Assembly: GCA_017304475.1 (NCBI GenBank)
Contig: JAFKKV010000009.1
Location: 496,001-560,000, forward strand
Length of the DNA stretch: 64,000 bases
Origin: Hyphomicrobiales bacterium
GTDB taxonomy: Bacteria > Pseudomonadota > Alphaproteobacteria > Rhizobiales > Phreatobacteraceae
Direction of reading: 5' to 3'
Part shown: piece after piece, positions 9,596-17,739 of the stretch
Layout of the letters: each line of letters begins with the position of its first letter
How positions within the stretch are numbered: the first letter of the stretch is position 1
Position numbers and translations under genes: made by a program
Notes under the pieces: model-generated
What the model was told of the DNA's origin: nothing
What the model saw: only the letters and a program-made list of their open reading frames with translations
Database searches by the model: none

Positions 9596-9630
9596 GCAGG
9601 CGGCGCGGCGGATATTGGCCCGCCGCCTGC
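9596..9630 (+). terminator. Strong GC hairpin after the oxygenase gene
   Basis: Perfect 10-bp stem GCAGGCGGCG / CGCCGCCTGC with a 15-nt loop, 46 bases after the stop codon. There is no T tract, so either Rho-dependent ending or mRNA 3'-end protection is possible. Nothing else was recognised between here and 9826. Confidence 0.4.
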
Positions 9631-9826
9631 CATCGCGAGCATTCCGCGAGAATGTCGCCTTGGGGATGCGGCGAGTTTGCCGGGCATGGCACCATCGTTT
9701 GCACAGTAGCTCCAGGCCCCGCCTGAGAAACACCCCCGGATTTGTACTGAGTTCCGATCGAACAGGTGACAGATCGCGCGAGACCCCCTAGCATCGTGCC
9801 AGTAACGGTTCGCCGAGGATGTCTTC

Positions 9827-10351
9827 ATGCCGTCTTCTTCCGGCCCGATGTCGTTGCCAGATCTGGCTAATTATTCGCGTCCCGGCGTCGGGCGAATGGC
9901 CGTTACGTTCAGTCTCGTGGTCGCGACGGCGCTGCTTGCGGGCTGCGCCAGCACACCGGAGGTGGCGGCGCCGGCTGCCCAGCCCCAGCTGCCGCCGGCC
10001 TATGCCACGGAGAGCCTGGTCGGCCGCTGGGGCGTCGCCTCGTTCCGGCGCGACCAGGACCGGCCCCGCACCGAGGCCCAGGCGCGCGCCCAGTGCCGCC
10101 AACCCTATGTGATCACCAAGGGGCCGACCGACGGCATCATGATGCATGTGGCCGACGACTCGACGCTCTACGAGCTGAAACTGAAGGGCGGGCCTGGCGG
10201 CAAGACCTATCTCGGCTTCGACGCGCCGCCGGGCGAACCCCATGACCGCGAGATCGTCTCGTTCACCGAGCCGGTCCTGATCATGCGTTTCGTCAACCCG
10301 GAAGTCGCCGAGCGCTACGGCACGATGGTCTATGTCCGCTGCGGGCGCTGA
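9827..10351 (+). CDS. Small putative outer-membrane lipoprotein
   Basis: Protein of up to 174 aa with lipobox LLAGC preceded by a hydrophobic stretch (AVTFSLVVATALLAGC). The ATG at 9896 would put the signal peptide at the very N terminus, and the ATGs at 9827 and 9848 would add a polar leader; the true start is unsettled. The mature part has no motif I recognise: after a Pro/Ala-rich linker it contains GRWGVASFRRDQDRP, resembling the first strand of a small beta-barrel, and one Cys near AQCRQPYV. It precedes an L,D-transpeptidase gene by about 40 bp, which suggests an envelope role (inference). Confidence 0.7.
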   Translation: MPSSSGPMSLPDLANYSRPGVGRMAVTFSLVVATALLAGCASTPEVAAPAAQPQLPPAYATESLVGRWGVASFRRDQDRPRTEAQARAQCRQPYVITKGPTDGIMMHVADDSTLYELKLKGGPGGKTYLGFDAPPGEPHDREIVSFTEPVLIMRFVNPEVAERYGTMVYVRCGR

Positions 10352-10394
10352 CGACCCGGCGAGATCGAATGCGACGAGGAATGAGGCAGTGGAT

Positions 10395-11033
10395 ATGACA
10401 GCATTCCAGTTTCATGCACGGCGGCTTGCCCGGGTTTTGTGCGCCATTGCCGGCCTCTTGGCGCTCGGCGCGGCGCCCGCGCGGGCGCAGGGCGCGCCGG
10501 CCTCGGCCATGCGCGAGACCATGGCGATCGGCGACGAGCCGGGGCGGGTGCCGTCGCCCGAGTCCGAGCAGCTGGAAGGGCCTTTCGCCCGCCAGATGGT
10601 CTATTTCCGCACCAATGAAGCGCCCGGCACGATCATCATCCACACCTCCGAGCGCTTCCTCTACCTGGTCCAGGGCAATAATCGCGCCCTGCGCTACGGC
10701 ATCGGCGTCGGCCGCGAGGGTTTCCAATGGTCGGGCCTGCAGCGGATCAGCCGCAAGAGCGAATGGCCGGACTGGCGGCCGCCGCCGGAAATGATCGCCC
10801 GGCAGCCCTATCTGCCGCGTTTCATGGCCGGCGGGCCGGGCAATCCCATGGGTGCGCGCGGGCTTTATCTCGGCGCCACCATCTATCGCATCCATGGCAC
10901 GAACCAGCCGCAGACGATCGGCCAGTCGGTGTCGTCGGGCTGTTTCCGGCTGGTCAATAACGACGTCGCCGACCTCTATGACCGCGTGCCGGTGGGAACC
11001 AAGGTGATCGTCCGCCACGCCGCGGCCTTGTGA
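10395..11033 (+). CDS. L,D-transpeptidase (YkuD domain), secreted
   Basis: Periplasmic enzyme of about 212 aa that forms 3-3 peptidoglycan cross-links or attaches proteins to peptidoglycan. It has a signal peptide ending APARAQ and a YkuD domain with catalytic H167 (YRIHGTNQ) and nucleophile C183 in VSSGCFRL. The ATG at 10395 is chosen over an upstream in-frame ATG at 10332 because the latter overlaps the lipoprotein gene and lacks a signal sequence. It is a paralog of the gene at 43295-44137: both share the segments EWPDWRPP, LPRFMAGGP and NPxGAR near the active site. Confidence 0.92.
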   Translation: MTAFQFHARRLARVLCAIAGLLALGAAPARAQGAPASAMRETMAIGDEPGRVPSPESEQLEGPFARQMVYFRTNEAPGTIIIHTSERFLYLVQGNNRALRYGIGVGREGFQWSGLQRISRKSEWPDWRPPPEMIARQPYLPRFMAGGPGNPMGARGLYLGATIYRIHGTNQPQTIGQSVSSGCFRLVNNDVADLYDRVPVGTKVIVRHAAAL

Positions 11034-11081
11034 CGCCCAGGCAAGACCCGCAGGCCAACACCCGCAAGCCGAGACCAACAG

Positions 11082-12137
11082 ATGCCGGAGATGACGCCCA
11101 TGTTCACGGCCATCCGAACCGCCACTGGCAAGCTCCTGGCGCTGGCCGGCGCGGCGATGATCACCCTCGCCGCGACCGATGCCGGTGCGCAGACCCTGAA
11201 GACCGTGCGTGACCGCGGCACGCTCGCCTGCGGGGTCAGCCAGGGGCTGTTCGGTTTCTCCGAGCGTGACGACAAGGGGCAATGGTCGGGTTTCGACGTC
11301 GATTTCTGCCGGGCGCTCGCCGCCGCCATTTTCAACGACCCGGCCAAGGTTGAATTCGTACCACTCTCGGCGGTCGAGCGCTTCGAGGCGCTGCGAACCA
11401 GGCGTATCGACGTGCTGTCGCGCAACTCGACCTGGACGCTCGAGCGCGAGGCCGGGCCCGGATTGCTGTTCGCCGGCATCACCTATCATGACGGCCAGGG
11501 CTTCATGGTGGCGCGCCGGCCGAACGTCACCTCGGCGCTCGAGCTCGACGGCGCCACCGTCTGCGTGCAATCGGGCACCACCACGGAAGCCAATCTGCGC
11601 GACTTCTTCCTGGCCAATGCGATGAAGCTGGAGGCGCGGACTTTCGCGACCTCGGCCGAGGCGCTGAAAGCCTTCGAGACCGGCCAGTGCGACGTGCTGA
11701 CCAGCGACCAGTCGGCGCTTTATGCCGAGCGGCTGAAACTGCCCCGGCCGGCGGATGCGACGATCCTGCCCGACATCATTTCCAAGGAACCGCTCGGCCC
11801 GGTGGTGCGCCAGGACGACGTCGCCTGGTTCACCATTGTCAAATGGGTGAATTTCGCGCTGGTCAATGCCGAGGAACTGGGGATCTCGACCAAGACGGCG
11901 GATGAGGCGCTGACCTCGGCGAAACCGGACATTCGCCGTTTCGTCGGGGCCGAGGGCGGTTTCGGCAGCCAGCTCGGGCTCGCCAATGGCTGGGCGATCC
12001 AGGCGGTGCGGGCGGTCGGCAATTATGCCGAGGTCTATGAGCGCAATGTCGGCACGCAATCGCGCCTCGGCATTCCGCGCGGCCTGAACCAGCTGTGGAA
12101 CATGGGCGGCATCCTCTACGCGCCGCCCTTGCGCTGA
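11082..12137 (+). CDS. AapJ/BztA-type amino-acid ABC transporter binding protein (orphan)
   Basis: Periplasmic solute-binding protein of about 351 aa of the general L-amino-acid transporter family. A signal peptide ends near DAGAQ; the mature part starts with TLKTVRDRGTLACGVSQGLFGFS, and VLSRNSTWTLERE and LWNMGGILYAPPLR are typical AapJ signatures. ATGs at 11082, 11094 and 11100 all allow a signal peptide. No permease or ATPase gene of this family is adjacent, so it must work with a transporter encoded elsewhere or act as an orphan. It lies 48 bp downstream of the L,D-transpeptidase and is convergent with the HdeA-like gene. Confidence 0.9.
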   Translation: MPEMTPMFTAIRTATGKLLALAGAAMITLAATDAGAQTLKTVRDRGTLACGVSQGLFGFSERDDKGQWSGFDVDFCRALAAAIFNDPAKVEFVPLSAVERFEALRTRRIDVLSRNSTWTLEREAGPGLLFAGITYHDGQGFMVARRPNVTSALELDGATVCVQSGTTTEANLRDFFLANAMKLEARTFATSAEALKAFETGQCDVLTSDQSALYAERLKLPRPADATILPDIISKEPLGPVVRQDDVAWFTIVKWVNFALVNAEELGISTKTADEALTSAKPDIRRFVGAEGGFGSQLGLANGWAIQAVRAVGNYAEVYERNVGTQSRLGIPRGLNQLWNMGGILYAPPLR

Positions 12138-12177
12138 CGCGATCCGGCCGGAGGATCGTCCCGGGAGTCGCTCCGGC

Positions 12178-12489
12178 TCAGCGGGGCGTCAGCGGCTGCG
12201 GCGCGCGGGCGAAGCCGGGGATGAGCAGGCGCGAGGGATCGGCCCGGCATTGCGCCAGCCGCTCGTCGGCGCCTTTCAGAAATTGCTCATTGTCGAGAGC
12301 CGCCGTGTCGGCATGAGCGCTCGCATAGCCGTGGAGCCAGAAGAGCAGGAGCCGCTGCTCGTCCCCCGTCAGGTCGAGCAATTCGCGACAGGTGAATTTC
12401 GACATGTCGACCGGTTCGGCACGGGCGGCCATCGGCGCGGCGGCGACGATCGCCAGGGTCATGGCGGCAAGAAGAGTCCGGATAGGCAT
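12178..12489 (-). CDS. HdeA-type periplasmic acid-stress protein
   Basis: Secreted protein of 103 aa. The ATG at 12489 is preferred because GAGAGG lies six bases upstream; another ATG at 12495 abuts that site. A signal peptide (MPIRTLLAAMTLAIVAAAPMAARA) is followed by a HdeA/HdeB-like helical domain with the two conserved cysteines expected to form a disulphide (C34 in SKFTCRELL and C81 in RLAQCRADP). HdeA proteins are small chaperones that act in an acidic periplasm; that function here is inferred from the fold. It is the second of two adjacent HdeA-domain genes, only 10 bp behind the first. Confidence 0.78.
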   Translation of the reverse strand: MPIRTLLAAMTLAIVAAAPMAARAEPVDMSKFTCRELLDLTGDEQRLLLFWLHGYASAHADTAALDNEQFLKGADERLAQCRADPSRLLIPGFARAPQPLTPR

Positions 12490-12499
12490 CGTCATCCTC

Positions 12500-13207
12500 T
12501 CATCGGCCGCCGGTGCATTCACGCGGCATGCGGCCGAGCGCCGCGGCCAGCGTGGTCGCGGGGATGCGATGCTCGCGCGCGCCGAGCCGGACCAGAACAT
12601 GGTCGCGCGCCGAAAAGATCGGCCGGGCGAGGCGCTGGACCAGCCGGTCCATGGCCGGTTCGTCCGGCTGTGGTTGGGGGCCGAGATGGCCGGGCCGGCT
12701 GGCGATCATGGTGACGCTCTCGCCCGGCATCGCCTCGTTGCCGATGGTCACCTCGACCTTGGTGCCGGTCTCGTAATCCGCCTCGGGTTCGAGCGCCTCG
12801 AAATAGAGCCCGACCGTGGTGCGCGGGGTGCCGCTGAGGCACAGCAAGGTCAGGCTGCCATCGCCGAGGTCGCCGCGCAGCGTATAGGCTGCGCCGCCGA
12901 TATCGAGCTGGAACGAGAAGGACCGGCCGGATCGCGCTGCGGCAAAGGCGTCGACGGCCAGGGCCACGCGGTCGCCGGCGCAATATTGCTCGGTGCGGCG
13001 CATCACCTGCTCGATCTTGTCGTCGATGACCGGATTGCCCTCGCGGGCGCCGGCGGCGCCGGCCATCCAGAACATCATGGCCGTCCGGTCCGGACCCGGC
13101 AGGTCGGCGAATCGGCCACAGTCCAGCCTCGCCATGTCGTAATTCTCGGCCGGCAGATTGGCCGGCACGGCCAGAACGGCCGACAGAGCGAGCGCCCAGA
13201 CGCGCAT
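12500..13207 (-). CDS. Secreted HdeA-like domain fused to an unknown C-terminal domain
   Basis: Protein of 235 aa. The ATG at 13207 has GGAGGA five bases upstream. A signal peptide (about residues 1-20) leads into a HdeA-like segment (DMARLDCGRFADLPGPDRTAM, C30, and C76 in TEQYC), the same cysteine arrangement as in the gene behind it. Residues of about 90-235 form a second domain, beta-rich in appearance, that I do not recognise (DIGGAAYTLRGDLGDGSLTL and further), ending with a third pair-less Cys (PRECTGG). Two HdeA-type proteins in one unit suggest a periplasmic stress role; the second domain could bind client proteins or the envelope. Function is inferred. Confidence 0.72.
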   Translation of the reverse strand: MRVWALALSAVLAVPANLPAENYDMARLDCGRFADLPGPDRTAMMFWMAGAAGAREGNPVIDDKIEQVMRRTEQYCAGDRVALAVDAFAAARSGRSFSFQLDIGGAAYTLRGDLGDGSLTLLCLSGTPRTTVGLYFEALEPEADYETGTKVEVTIGNEAMPGESVTMIASRPGHLGPQPQPDEPAMDRLVQRLARPIFSARDHVLVRLGAREHRIPATTLAAALGRMPRECTGGR

Positions 13208-13316
13208 GCCATCCTCCAAGCTTCCCTTTGGGAAGGTATAGCATCATTCGGGGCTGGGAAGCCAAGAGGGCCGCGGCGGCCCCCGTGCGCCGGTCATTTC
13301 GGTGCCGCGAGCGGCA

Positions 13317-14204
13317 TCACGATCCCGCGCCGCCGAAATAGTCCGGCCGCGGGATCGTCCACTGGTCGCCCCAGACCTGGTTGCCGCCGTCGACCACCAT
13401 GACCTCGCCGGTGACGAAGGCGCCGCTCGGACCGGCGAGATAGGTGACGGCGTCGGCGACGTCGCGGGCCTGGCCGAAGCGCTGCATCAGGTTGGAGCGC
13501 GGCAGGTCGCGCCGCGCCTCCTGCGAATAGACGTCCATGCCCTCGGTGGCGATGGCGCCGGGCGCCACGCAATTGACCCGGATGTTCAGCGGCGCCCATT
13601 CGATCGCCACCGTCTTGGACAGGTAGATGACGCCGGCGCGCGCCGCGCAGGTATGGGCGACGCCGGGCATGCCGCGCCAGACGACGGTGACGATATTGAT
13701 GATCGAGCCGGGCGTGCCGTGCTCGCGCCAGCCGCGGGCGGCGGCCTGCATCATGTGCCAGGTGCCGCTCAGATTGGTGTCGATGACGGCGTTCCAGCCC
13801 TTCACCGAATAGTCGATCGCGGCCTGGGGAAACTGGCCGCCGGCATTGTTGACGAGATGGTCGAGCCGGCCGAAGCGGTCCCAGACCTCGGCGTGGAGCC
13901 GGCCGACATCCTCGGCGTCGCGGATCGAGGTCGGGCGCACCATGACATCGGCGCCGATGCCGGAGAGCAGCGCGGCGGTCGCTTCCAGCTTGTCGGCCTT
14001 GCGGCCGCAAATGGCGATCCTGGCGCCGAGCCTGGCGCATTGGATCGCGATGGCCTTGCCGATGCCGCTGCCGGCGCCCGAGACCAGCACGACCTGGTCC
14101 TTTAGGAGATCCTCGCGATAGCTTAGCGGCTCGGTCAGCAACTGGTGGTCGGCGGCGCTCGCCTCGGCGCCGGCCGGGCGGATGTGGCGGGTCTGAATGG
14201 TCAT
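13317..14204 (-). CDS. Short-chain dehydrogenase/reductase of the atu-like cluster, atypical active site
   Basis: SDR protein of 295 aa. The Rossmann motif SGAGSGIG (42-49) and LVNNAGG (117-123) are intact, so NAD(P) binding is expected. The usual YxxxK catalytic pair is absent: the aligned segment is T185-C-A-A-R189, and the nearest Tyr is Y194 three residues before K197. This resembles the peroxisomal/mitochondrial enoyl-CoA reductase branch (AARAGV motif) rather than alcohol dehydrogenases. The ATG at 14204 overlaps the AtuA stop (ATGA). It is the last gene of the crotonase-atuA-SDR operon. In Pseudomonas the atu cluster encodes SDRs (AtuB, AtuG) of this general kind. Confidence 0.88.
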   Translation of the reverse strand: MTIQTRHIRPAGAEASAADHQLLTEPLSYREDLLKDQVVLVSGAGSGIGKAIAIQCARLGARIAICGRKADKLEATAALLSGIGADVMVRPTSIRDAEDVGRLHAEVWDRFGRLDHLVNNAGGQFPQAAIDYSVKGWNAVIDTNLSGTWHMMQAAARGWREHGTPGSIINIVTVVWRGMPGVAHTCAARAGVIYLSKTVAIEWAPLNIRVNCVAPGAIATEGMDVYSQEARRDLPRSNLMQRFGQARDVADAVTYLAGPSGAFVTGEVMVVDGGNQVWGDQWTIPRPDYFGGAGS

Positions 14205-16021
14205 GAGCGGCGCGCTCCGGCTGCGGAAGCCGCGATATCGGCGGGGAGGGGCACAGGGATATCCATCAGCATCTGGGCGAAGGCCTTGCCTTGCGGATCG
14301 ATGCGCAGCGAGGCGACACCGCCGCCGCCGAGGCAATCGTGCAGGACGAAGTTGAGGGCGTTCATGCCGGGCAGGTCGAAGCGCTCGACCCGGGTGACAC
14401 CGGTGTGGCGGAAATAGTCCTTGATCCGCCCGGGCGTCAGCGCCGCCCGGATGAAGGGCAGATATTCGGGCCTGCGCGCGATCACGCCGATATTGGCCGA
14501 ATTGCCCTTGTCGCCGCTGCGCCCGACCGCCAACGCGATCAGCGGCACGGTCTCGTCGGCGGCGGAAGGTGCCGGGTCAGGCAACGCCGTCGCGGGCCCC
14601 ACGTCGTCGGTCGCGGGCGCCGCTTCTCGCGGATCCGTTGCCGGCAAATCGACCGCGCGGCCATCGATCTCGAGCCGTGCCAGCACAGCGGCCGCCGGGA
14701 CCAGAAAAGAATAACCGGCCAGCACCGGCTGGACGCCCGGCCGCCCGGCGAAGAAGCCGGTCAGGCCCTGGGCCATGGCGGTGGCGGCCGGTGCGATCTC
14801 GCGGGCGAGCATGGCAAGCGCCGCCTCGGCCTCATGGCGCGCGGCGATCTTCAGCACCACCTCGCGGCTGGCCCGCGCTTCCGGGCGGGCCTCGTCGCCA
14901 TAGGTCGCCTCGCTGCCGAGGACCTCGATCGAGGTCTCGCGGAAATCCTTCAGTCCCGCCCCGGCGATCAGCCGGCGGGCGCGCGCGATGATCGCCTCGC
15001 CCGTGCGCCTTGCCTTCGGCGCGGCATCCCGGCCGGCAATGGTGACCGTGCCGATGGTGCGGAAGCCGTCGGCGAAGGTCGCGCTGACCTTCAGCTGGCC
15101 TGATGGTGCCCGGCCGCGTGCGCCGGTGACCTCGACCCGGTCCGGGCCGGCCTGGCGCATCACGACCTGGCGGAAGTCGCAGGCGACATCGGGCAGGAGA
15201 TAGGCCTTGGGGTCGCCGATCTCGTAGAGCATCTGCTCGGCGACGGTGAGCGGCGTGATCAGGCCGCCGGTCGCCGGCGGCTTGGTGACGACGAAGCTGC
15301 CGTCGGCGCGGCATTCGGCGATGGGGAAGCCCATATCGTCCCAGCCGGGCACTTCGGCCCAGTCGGTGGCGAGGCCGCCGGTCGCCTGCGCGCCGCATTC
15401 GAGCAGGTGGCCGGCGAGGCTGCCGGCGGCGAGCCGGTCATGGTCGCTCCGCGTCCAGCCGAATTCGTGCATCAGCGCGCCGAGCGTGACGGCCGAATCG
15501 ACGCAGCGCCCGGTGATCACGATATCGGCGCCCGCGGCGAGCGCCGCCGCGATCGGGCCGGCGCCGAGATAGGCATTGGCGCTGGTGAGCTTGTCCGGCA
15601 GCGGTGCACCGGTGAACATCTCGCGGATGCCGCCGGCCCTGATCTCCTCGATGCGCGGCATGAGGTCGTCACCGGTGACCACGGCGATTTTCGGCGAGAG
15701 GCCGAGGGCCGTCGCGCGCCGGGCGAGTTCGGCGGCCGCGGCCTGCGGGTTCATGCCGCCGCCATTCGACACCACGCGGATGCCGCGTGCCGTGATCTCG
15801 GGCAGCAGCGGCGCGACCGTCTCGATGAAGTCGGGCACGAAGCCGAGCTCGGGCTTGCGCGCGCGGATGCGGGCGAGCAAGGCAAGCGTGATTTCGGCGA
15901 GATAGTCGAAGACGAGATAGTCGATGGCGCCGTGCTCGACCAATTGCCGGGCGCCGGCCGGCGTGTCGCCCCAGAAGCCCGAGGCGCAGCCGATGCGGAT
16001 GGCCTTGTTCCGATCGGTCAT
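14201..16021 (-). CDS. atuA: AtuA family protein (acyclic terpene utilisation)
   Basis: Cytoplasmic protein of 606 aa of the AtuA/DUF1446 family. The long N-terminal domain starts with IRIGCASGFWGDTP and contains VSNGGGMNP, VVTGDDLMP and ITGRCVDSAVTLG; the C-terminal domain of roughly 100 residues begins near residue 500 (ALAVGRSGDKGNSANIGVIA). AtuA is required for citronellol/geraniol breakdown in Pseudomonas, but its exact reaction is not established. Its presence is the main reason for reading this cluster as isoprenoid-acid catabolism rather than plain leucine degradation. ATGA overlaps link it to the crotonase gene upstream and the SDR downstream. Confidence 0.9.
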   Translation of the reverse strand: MTDRNKAIRIGCASGFWGDTPAGARQLVEHGAIDYLVFDYLAEITLALLARIRARKPELGFVPDFIETVAPLLPEITARGIRVVSNGGGMNPQAAAAELARRATALGLSPKIAVVTGDDLMPRIEEIRAGGIREMFTGAPLPDKLTSANAYLGAGPIAAALAAGADIVITGRCVDSAVTLGALMHEFGWTRSDHDRLAAGSLAGHLLECGAQATGGLATDWAEVPGWDDMGFPIAECRADGSFVVTKPPATGGLITPLTVAEQMLYEIGDPKAYLLPDVACDFRQVVMRQAGPDRVEVTGARGRAPSGQLKVSATFADGFRTIGTVTIAGRDAAPKARRTGEAIIARARRLIAGAGLKDFRETSIEVLGSEATYGDEARPEARASREVVLKIAARHEAEAALAMLAREIAPAATAMAQGLTGFFAGRPGVQPVLAGYSFLVPAAAVLARLEIDGRAVDLPATDPREAAPATDDVGPATALPDPAPSAADETVPLIALAVGRSGDKGNSANIGVIARRPEYLPFIRAALTPGRIKDYFRHTGVTRVERFDLPGMNALNFVLHDCLGGGGVASLRIDPQGKAFAQMLMDIPVPLPADIAASAAGARRS

Positions 16022-16797
16022 GACGTCACCCAGCGCGGCGCGCGGCGCTCGTTGAACGCCTTGAAGCCCTCCACCGCGTCATCGGTCTTGGCCAGCAGCG
16101 GCAGGACGCGCTGGGCATATTCGAGCCCGGCGAGATAGGGCATTTCGGCGATGGTGTTGAGGGCGCGGCGGCCGAAGCGCATGGCCGTCGGGGCGCCGCC
16201 GGCAAGCGACGTCACGAGCTCGTCGATCCTGGCATCGAGTTCGGCCTGTGGCACCGCCTGGTTGACGGCGCCGATGGCTTCGGCCTCGGCCGCCGAGATC
16301 GGCTTGCCGGTCATTGCCAGCCGCGACGCGTCGCGGCGCGACAGCACCCGCAGGATCGACGGCAGGATCATCAGCGGGAACAGGCCAAGCGTGATCTCCG
16401 GCGTGCCGAGCCGGGCATGGTCGGCGGCAAGGGCGAAATCGCAGGCGCAGACCAGGCCGAAACCGCCGCCGAGCGCATGGCCGTTGACCCGGGCAATGGT
16501 CGCCACCGGGCAGTCCTCGATCGCCCTCAGCAGCAGGGCGACCGGATTGTCCAGGCGGTTGGGATCGACGCGGAAGGGATCGCCTTCGGCATCCTGTTTC
16601 AGGTTGCCGCCGGCGCAGAAGACTTTCGAGCCGGCGCCGGTGATGACCACGGCACGGATACCGTCCTGGCGGCCGGCCGTTTCGACGCCTTCGCGCAAAG
16701 CATGGAGCACGGCATCATCAAGGGCATTGCGCTTGTCCTCGCGATCGATCGTGAGCCAAAGCGCCTGTCCCCGCGTTTCGACGCGGATATCGGCCAT
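16018..16797 (-). CDS. Enoyl-CoA hydratase/isomerase (AtuE-like)
   Basis: Crotonase of 259 aa, first gene of the minus-strand operon with atuA and the SDR. Oxyanion-hole segments are FCAGGNLKQ and NGHALGGGFGLV, and the E of LGTPEITLGLFP is placed as a hydratase acid/base. In the atu pathway AtuE hydrates isohexenylglutaconyl-CoA, the product of geranyl-CoA carboxylase; that role is inferred from context. Start at 16797 (MADIRVE), preceded by GGGAGAAAACG. A further in-frame ATG at 16824 would encode MNNIQ, but those codons are the operator palindrome at 16811-16823 and should not be counted as protein. Confidence 0.9.
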   Translation of the reverse strand: MADIRVETRGQALWLTIDREDKRNALDDAVLHALREGVETAGRQDGIRAVVITGAGSKVFCAGGNLKQDAEGDPFRVDPNRLDNPVALLLRAIEDCPVATIARVNGHALGGGFGLVCACDFALAADHARLGTPEITLGLFPLMILPSILRVLSRRDASRLAMTGKPISAAEAEAIGAVNQAVPQAELDARIDELVTSLAGGAPTAMRFGRRALNTIAEMPYLAGLEYAQRVLPLLAKTDDAVEGFKAFNERRAPRWVTS

Positions 16798-16810
16798 CGT
16801 TTTCTCCCAT

Positions 16811-16823
16811 TGAATGTTATTCA
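16811..16823. promoter_or_regulatory. Putative TetR operator, copy 1
   Basis: TGAATGTTATTCA, an imperfect palindrome 14 bases upstream of the crotonase start on the minus strand, within the 85-bp space between divergent genes. On the minus strand it reads TGAATAACATTCA, which matches 12 of 13 bases of the second copy at 19253-19265, the promoter of the TetR gene. Proposed binding site of that regulator, controlling both divergent crotonase genes. Confidence 0.65.
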
Positions 16824-16882
16824 TTTTTGCTGGACTCTATCCGAAATCGCCCGAGGTTCAAGGGCGCCACGTGGAGGAAGCC

Positions 16883-17725
16883 ATGCCCCAAGAGACCGAT
16901 AGAGACCGGACCGATAGAGACCCGACCAATGTCGCGCCGACCGATGCCGATCCCGTCCTGGTCACCGTCGACGGTCCGGTCGCGACCATCAGGCTCAATC
17001 GCCCCCGGCAGCTGAACGTGCTCGACATCGCCATGGGCGAAGGCCTGCTTGCGGCTTTCACCAGCGTTTCAGCCATGGCCGCGGTCAGGGCCGTGGTGCT
17101 GGCGGGTGCCGGCCGCTCGTTCATGGCGGGCGGCGACCTGACGCTGTTCCACCGGGATCCGGCAGGCGCGCCGGCGACCGCCGGCCGGCTGATCGACCTG
17201 TTCCACCAGACCATGCTGGTGATCCGGCGGATGCCACAGCCGGTCATCGCGGCGCTGCAGGGACCGGTCGCCGGCGGCGGCCTTGGCCTGGCGCTCGCCT
17301 GCGACCTCGGCGTCGCCGCCGAGGATGCGACCTTCCTGTCCGCCTATACCAAGATCGCCACCAGCCCGGACGGCGGCACGACCTGGTCGCTGACCCGGCT
17401 GCTCGGTCCCCGCCGCGCCATGGAAGTGATGCTCCTGAACGAGCCGATGGACGCGCGCACCGCGCTGGCGCTCGGCCTGGTCAACCGCGTGGTGCCGCCG
17501 GGCGAGGTCGAGGCCGAGGCGCTCGTCATCGCGCGCCGGATCGCCGCCGGCGCCCATGGCGCGATATCAGCGGTCAAGCGCCTCGTCGGCTGCGCCGTCA
17601 CGGCGGATTTCGCCGAACAGCTCGCCGCCGAGAAGGTCTCGTTCATCGAGCGCGCCGGTTCGGCGGACTTTCGCGAAGGCATTGCCGCTTTCCTGGAGAG
17701 GCGCGCGCCGGGGTTCGAACCCTAG
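16883..17725 (+). CDS. Enoyl-CoA hydratase/isomerase family protein (second crotonase)
   Basis: Crotonase of 280 aa. The ATG at 16883 has GGAGG at 16873-16877, five bases upstream; the frame is open from 16814 but that start would overlap the operator. Oxyanion segments are SFMAGGDLTLF and GPVAGGGLGLAL. The second catalytic region reads KIATSPDGGTTW, with Asp rather than the Glu of plain hydratases, as in PaaG-type isomerases; hence isomerase or hydratase cannot be decided. The first 25 residues (ETDRDRTDRDPTN) come from a 15-bp tandem repeat and look like a disordered leader. It is transcribed away from the crotonase-atuA operon and ends at a long inverted repeat. Confidence 0.88.
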   Translation: MPQETDRDRTDRDPTNVAPTDADPVLVTVDGPVATIRLNRPRQLNVLDIAMGEGLLAAFTSVSAMAAVRAVVLAGAGRSFMAGGDLTLFHRDPAGAPATAGRLIDLFHQTMLVIRRMPQPVIAALQGPVAGGGLGLALACDLGVAAEDATFLSAYTKIATSPDGGTTWSLTRLLGPRRAMEVMLLNEPMDARTALALGLVNRVVPPGEVEAEALVIARRIAAGAHGAISAVKRLVGCAVTADFAEQLAAEKVSFIERAGSADFREGIAAFLERRAPGFEP

Positions 17726-17739
17726 GGGCGTCATCACCT

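Noticed and set aside
16895..16922. Tandem copies of ACCGATAGAGACC as a regulatory repeat or CRISPR fragment
   Set aside because: They are within the crotonase coding sequence with a period of 15 bp (five codons) and have no spacers; only a repetitive N-terminal leader results.
17711..17722. GGGTTCGAACCC, a perfect palindrome resembling a tRNA T-loop
   Set aside because: It is the final codons of the crotonase gene (APGFEP) and no acceptor, anticodon or D arm can be folded around it.
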